Positions 5,806 to 7,079 of a DNA stretch of 7,079 bases are shown here, piece by piece (position 1 is the first letter of the stretch; every line of letters begins with the position of its first letter). The stretch lies in assembly GCA_902803685.1 (NCBI GenBank), contig CADCQR010000045.1, forward strand, positions 1-7,079. Direction: 5' to 3'. The DNA is from an uncultured Erysipelotrichaceae bacterium. GTDB taxonomy: Bacteria; Bacillota_I; Bacilli_A; RF39; UBA660. A program made the translations under genes and the position numbers. The notes under the pieces are model-generated. The model searched no databases, was not told the origin of the DNA, and saw only the letters and a program-made list of their open reading frames with translations.

Positions 5806-5882
5806 CTTTTATTCCCAAAATTTAAGCTTACTGTTCTTACTTTTTTATTGTTTAAATGCTATAATTATCTTGGGAATAAAAG
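5806..5882. repeat. 13-bp inverted repeat flanking the transposase promoter
   Basis: CTTTTATTCCCAA (5806-5818) is the exact reverse complement of TTGGGAATAAAAG (5870-5882). The arms enclose the transposase promoter, and the right arm ends 10 bp before the start codon. Such subterminal repeats may be transposase-binding sites. In a readthrough transcript the hairpin could also hide the start region, a known way for insertion sequences to limit transposase production from outside promoters. The terminal IS repeat itself cannot be fixed because the other end is outside the window. Confidence 0.65.
5837..5865 (+). promoter_or_regulatory. Promoter of the transposase gene
   Basis: TTACTT (5837-5842, four matches to TTGACA), a 17-bp spacer and perfect TATAAT (5860-5865) predict a start near 5872. 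The leader is only about 20 nt, so a transcript from here would lack the left arm of the inverted repeat. Confidence 0.55.
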
Positions 5883-5892
5883 AAAGTAAGTG

Positions 5893-7079
5893 ATGATTAT
5901 GGCTATGACTAAAAGATTAGAAAAACAATTCTCAAATGAATTTATAAATATTGAAGAAATGATTCCTGAAAATCATTTTCTTAGAGTTATTGATAAACAT
6001 TTTGACTGGAACTTTGTATATGATGAAGTTGAAAAACTATATTCTAAAATTGGTCGTAAAAGTATTGACCCTGTAGTTTTGATAAAGATTCATATATTAA
6101 AGTTCCTTTTTAATGAAGATAGTCTAAGAAAGACTTATGAAAATCTTAAATATAATATTTTATATAGATGGTTTATTGGTTATGAGTTAGGTCAAGATGT
6201 ACCTGATCATTCTACTTATTCGCAAAACTATAGAAGAAAGTTTTGTAAATTAGAAAAAGATTTACTTCAAACTGTTTTTGATAAAGTGACGAATCTTTTA
6301 ATTGAATGGAATTGTTTAGATATGACAGCTGTATATATTGATTCTACTCATACAAAGGCCTATGCAAATAAAAAGAAAAATCATAAGGAAGTCGTTAAAA
6401 TAGAAGTTAAGAAATATCAAAAAGAATTAGATTTAGAAATTGCCTTAAAAGGATTACATGATAAAGATTTAAGTGAGAAAGAATATTTTGAAGAAGTTGA
6501 AAAGATAATTAAATGTAATGAAGAAATAAATACCGAAGAAGTAATTGGAGAGAAAGAAATAATTGTAAGTGATGTAGATAAAGATGCAGGAATGTTATAT
6601 AAAAGTGATAAGGAGAAAATGTTTGGATATAATACAAGTGTAATATGTGATAATAATAACTATATACTAACTGTAGATACAAATGGAAGTAACATCCATG
6701 ACTCAGTTTCTTTTTATGATTCATTTGATAATTTAATAAATCACTACGATATTTCTAAAATAAATTATTTTGTTGGAGATGCTGCTTATTTAACTGCTCA
6801 TATTAGTAAAACAATTATAGATCTAGATATGATTCCTTCTATGCCATATTCAAGGAAAGGATATAAAGAAGGAAAATTTAAAAAATATGAATATGTTTAT
6901 GATGAATATAATGATATTTATATATGTCCAAATGAAAAAGATTTAATCCCTACTGGTCGAATAGATAAAAATGGGTATATTATTTATAAATCAGATTCTA
7001 ATGATTGTATAAATTGTCCGTTTAAAGAAAAATGCACTAAATCAAAATGCAAACAAATACTAAGACATGTATGGGAAGG
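5893..7079 (+). CDS. IS1182-family DDE transposase, 3' end outside the window
   Basis: This catalyses excision and insertion of the IS. At least 395 codons are open to the window edge, with no internal stop. The N-terminal part (about 1-125) is the conserved IS1182/IS5-like domain, with FINIEEMIPENHFLRVID and DHSTYSQNYRR. The catalytic core has the first Asp, D150, in IDSTHTKAYANKK. A Lys/Glu-rich insert follows, then DVDKDAGML, a GYNTSVICD strand and NGSNIHDS, and the second Asp, D296, in FVGDAAY. A Cys cluster typical of the family (C345, C372, C375, C381, C386) follows. The third acidic residue should be in the missing C-terminus. An in-frame TAA at 5887 limits the start to GTG 5890, ATG 5893 or ATG 5899. 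No clear SD decides between them, so the first ATG is taken. The gene is intact as far as seen; whether the element is active cannot be judged. Confidence 0.92.
   Translation, partial: MIMAMTKRLEKQFSNEFINIEEMIPENHFLRVIDKHFDWNFVYDEVEKLYSKIGRKSIDPVVLIKIHILKFLFNEDSLRKTYENLKYNILYRWFIGYELGQDVPDHSTYSQNYRRKFCKLEKDLLQTVFDKVTNLLIEWNCLDMTAVYIDSTHTKAYANKKKNHKEVVKIEVKKYQKELDLEIALKGLHDKDLSEKEYFEEVEKIIKCNEEINTEEVIGEKEIIVSDVDKDAGMLYKSDKEKMFGYNTSVICDNNNYILTVDTNGSNIHDSVSFYDSFDNLINHYDISKINYFVGDAAYLTAHISKTIIDLDMIPSMPYSRKGYKEGKFKKYEYVYDEYNDIYICPNEKDLIPTGRIDKNGYIIYKSDSNDCINCPFKEKCTKSKCKQILRHVWE

Larger units (their letters stand above)
5785..7079 (+). mobile_element. Left part of an IS1182-family insertion sequence (right end beyond window)
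   Basis: The element is recognised from its transposase. Its exact left boundary is unknown; it should lie between the tRNA terminator (5771) and the subterminal repeat at 5806, so the start given is approximate. It sits directly downstream of the tRNA unit and in the same orientation, with no gene disrupted in this window. The right end and any target duplication are not visible. Confidence 0.75.

Noticed and set aside
6509..6724. A 71-codon minus-strand frame
   Set aside because: It is antisense to the transposase and has the low-complexity His/Tyr/Leu content expected from reversed Lys/Glu/Asn-rich codons.
1..7079. CRISPR array or other regularly spaced repeats
   Set aside because: No series of equal-length repeats with spacers was seen; the only exact repeats noticed are those near the IS left end.

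Overview
The window is AT-rich DNA (open frames look about 30% G+C) from a Gram-positive, probably Bacillota, bacterium. The evidence is AT-rich codon use, GGAGG/GAGGTG-type ribosome binding sites, near-consensus sigma-A promoters with 17-bp spacers, intrinsic hairpin/U-tract terminators, and the identity of the genes. TGG encodes Trp and the genes stop at TAA or TAG, which fits the standard code. No species can be named from the sequence alone.

Region 1 (1-1410) is the most striking part. A TTGACA/TAGAAT promoter at 105-133 is followed by about 620 nt that are richer in G+C than the surroundings, contain many self-complementary arms (several capped by GNRA tetraloops), and end in a hairpin plus U-tract at 737-760. 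Directly downstream is a 198-residue polytopic membrane protein with a DxxxD motif. Size, position and partner protein all match OLE RNA (Ornate, Large, Extremophilic) and its membrane partner OapA. The identification comes from architecture and recall, not from a covariance search. A 67-codon open frame at 144-347 lies inside this RNA and is probably not a gene.

Region 2 (about 1429-5412) looks like one transcription unit. A promoter at 1429-1457 precedes four same-strand genes with short gaps: an ABC-F ATPase of the YbiT/YkpA type, a membrane-tethered thioredoxin-fold protein with a CxxC motif, a small bacterial PH-domain protein, and a secreted or membrane-anchored beta-rich protein of unknown function. 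A large-loop terminator follows. In the ABC-F protein, the NBD1 signature, the NBD2 Walker A and the NBD2 switch histidine have all changed. All three belong to one of the two composite ATP sites, while the other site is intact, so this looks like a specialised asymmetric ABC-F protein.

Region 3 (5436-5771) is a tRNA unit: promoter, tRNA-Cys(GCA), tRNA-Gly(GCC), then two small hairpins and a strong intrinsic terminator.

Region 4 (from somewhere after 5771 to the window end) is the left part of an IS1182-family insertion sequence. It has its own promoter, nested direct and inverted repeats upstream of the gene, and a transposase frame still open at the window edge.
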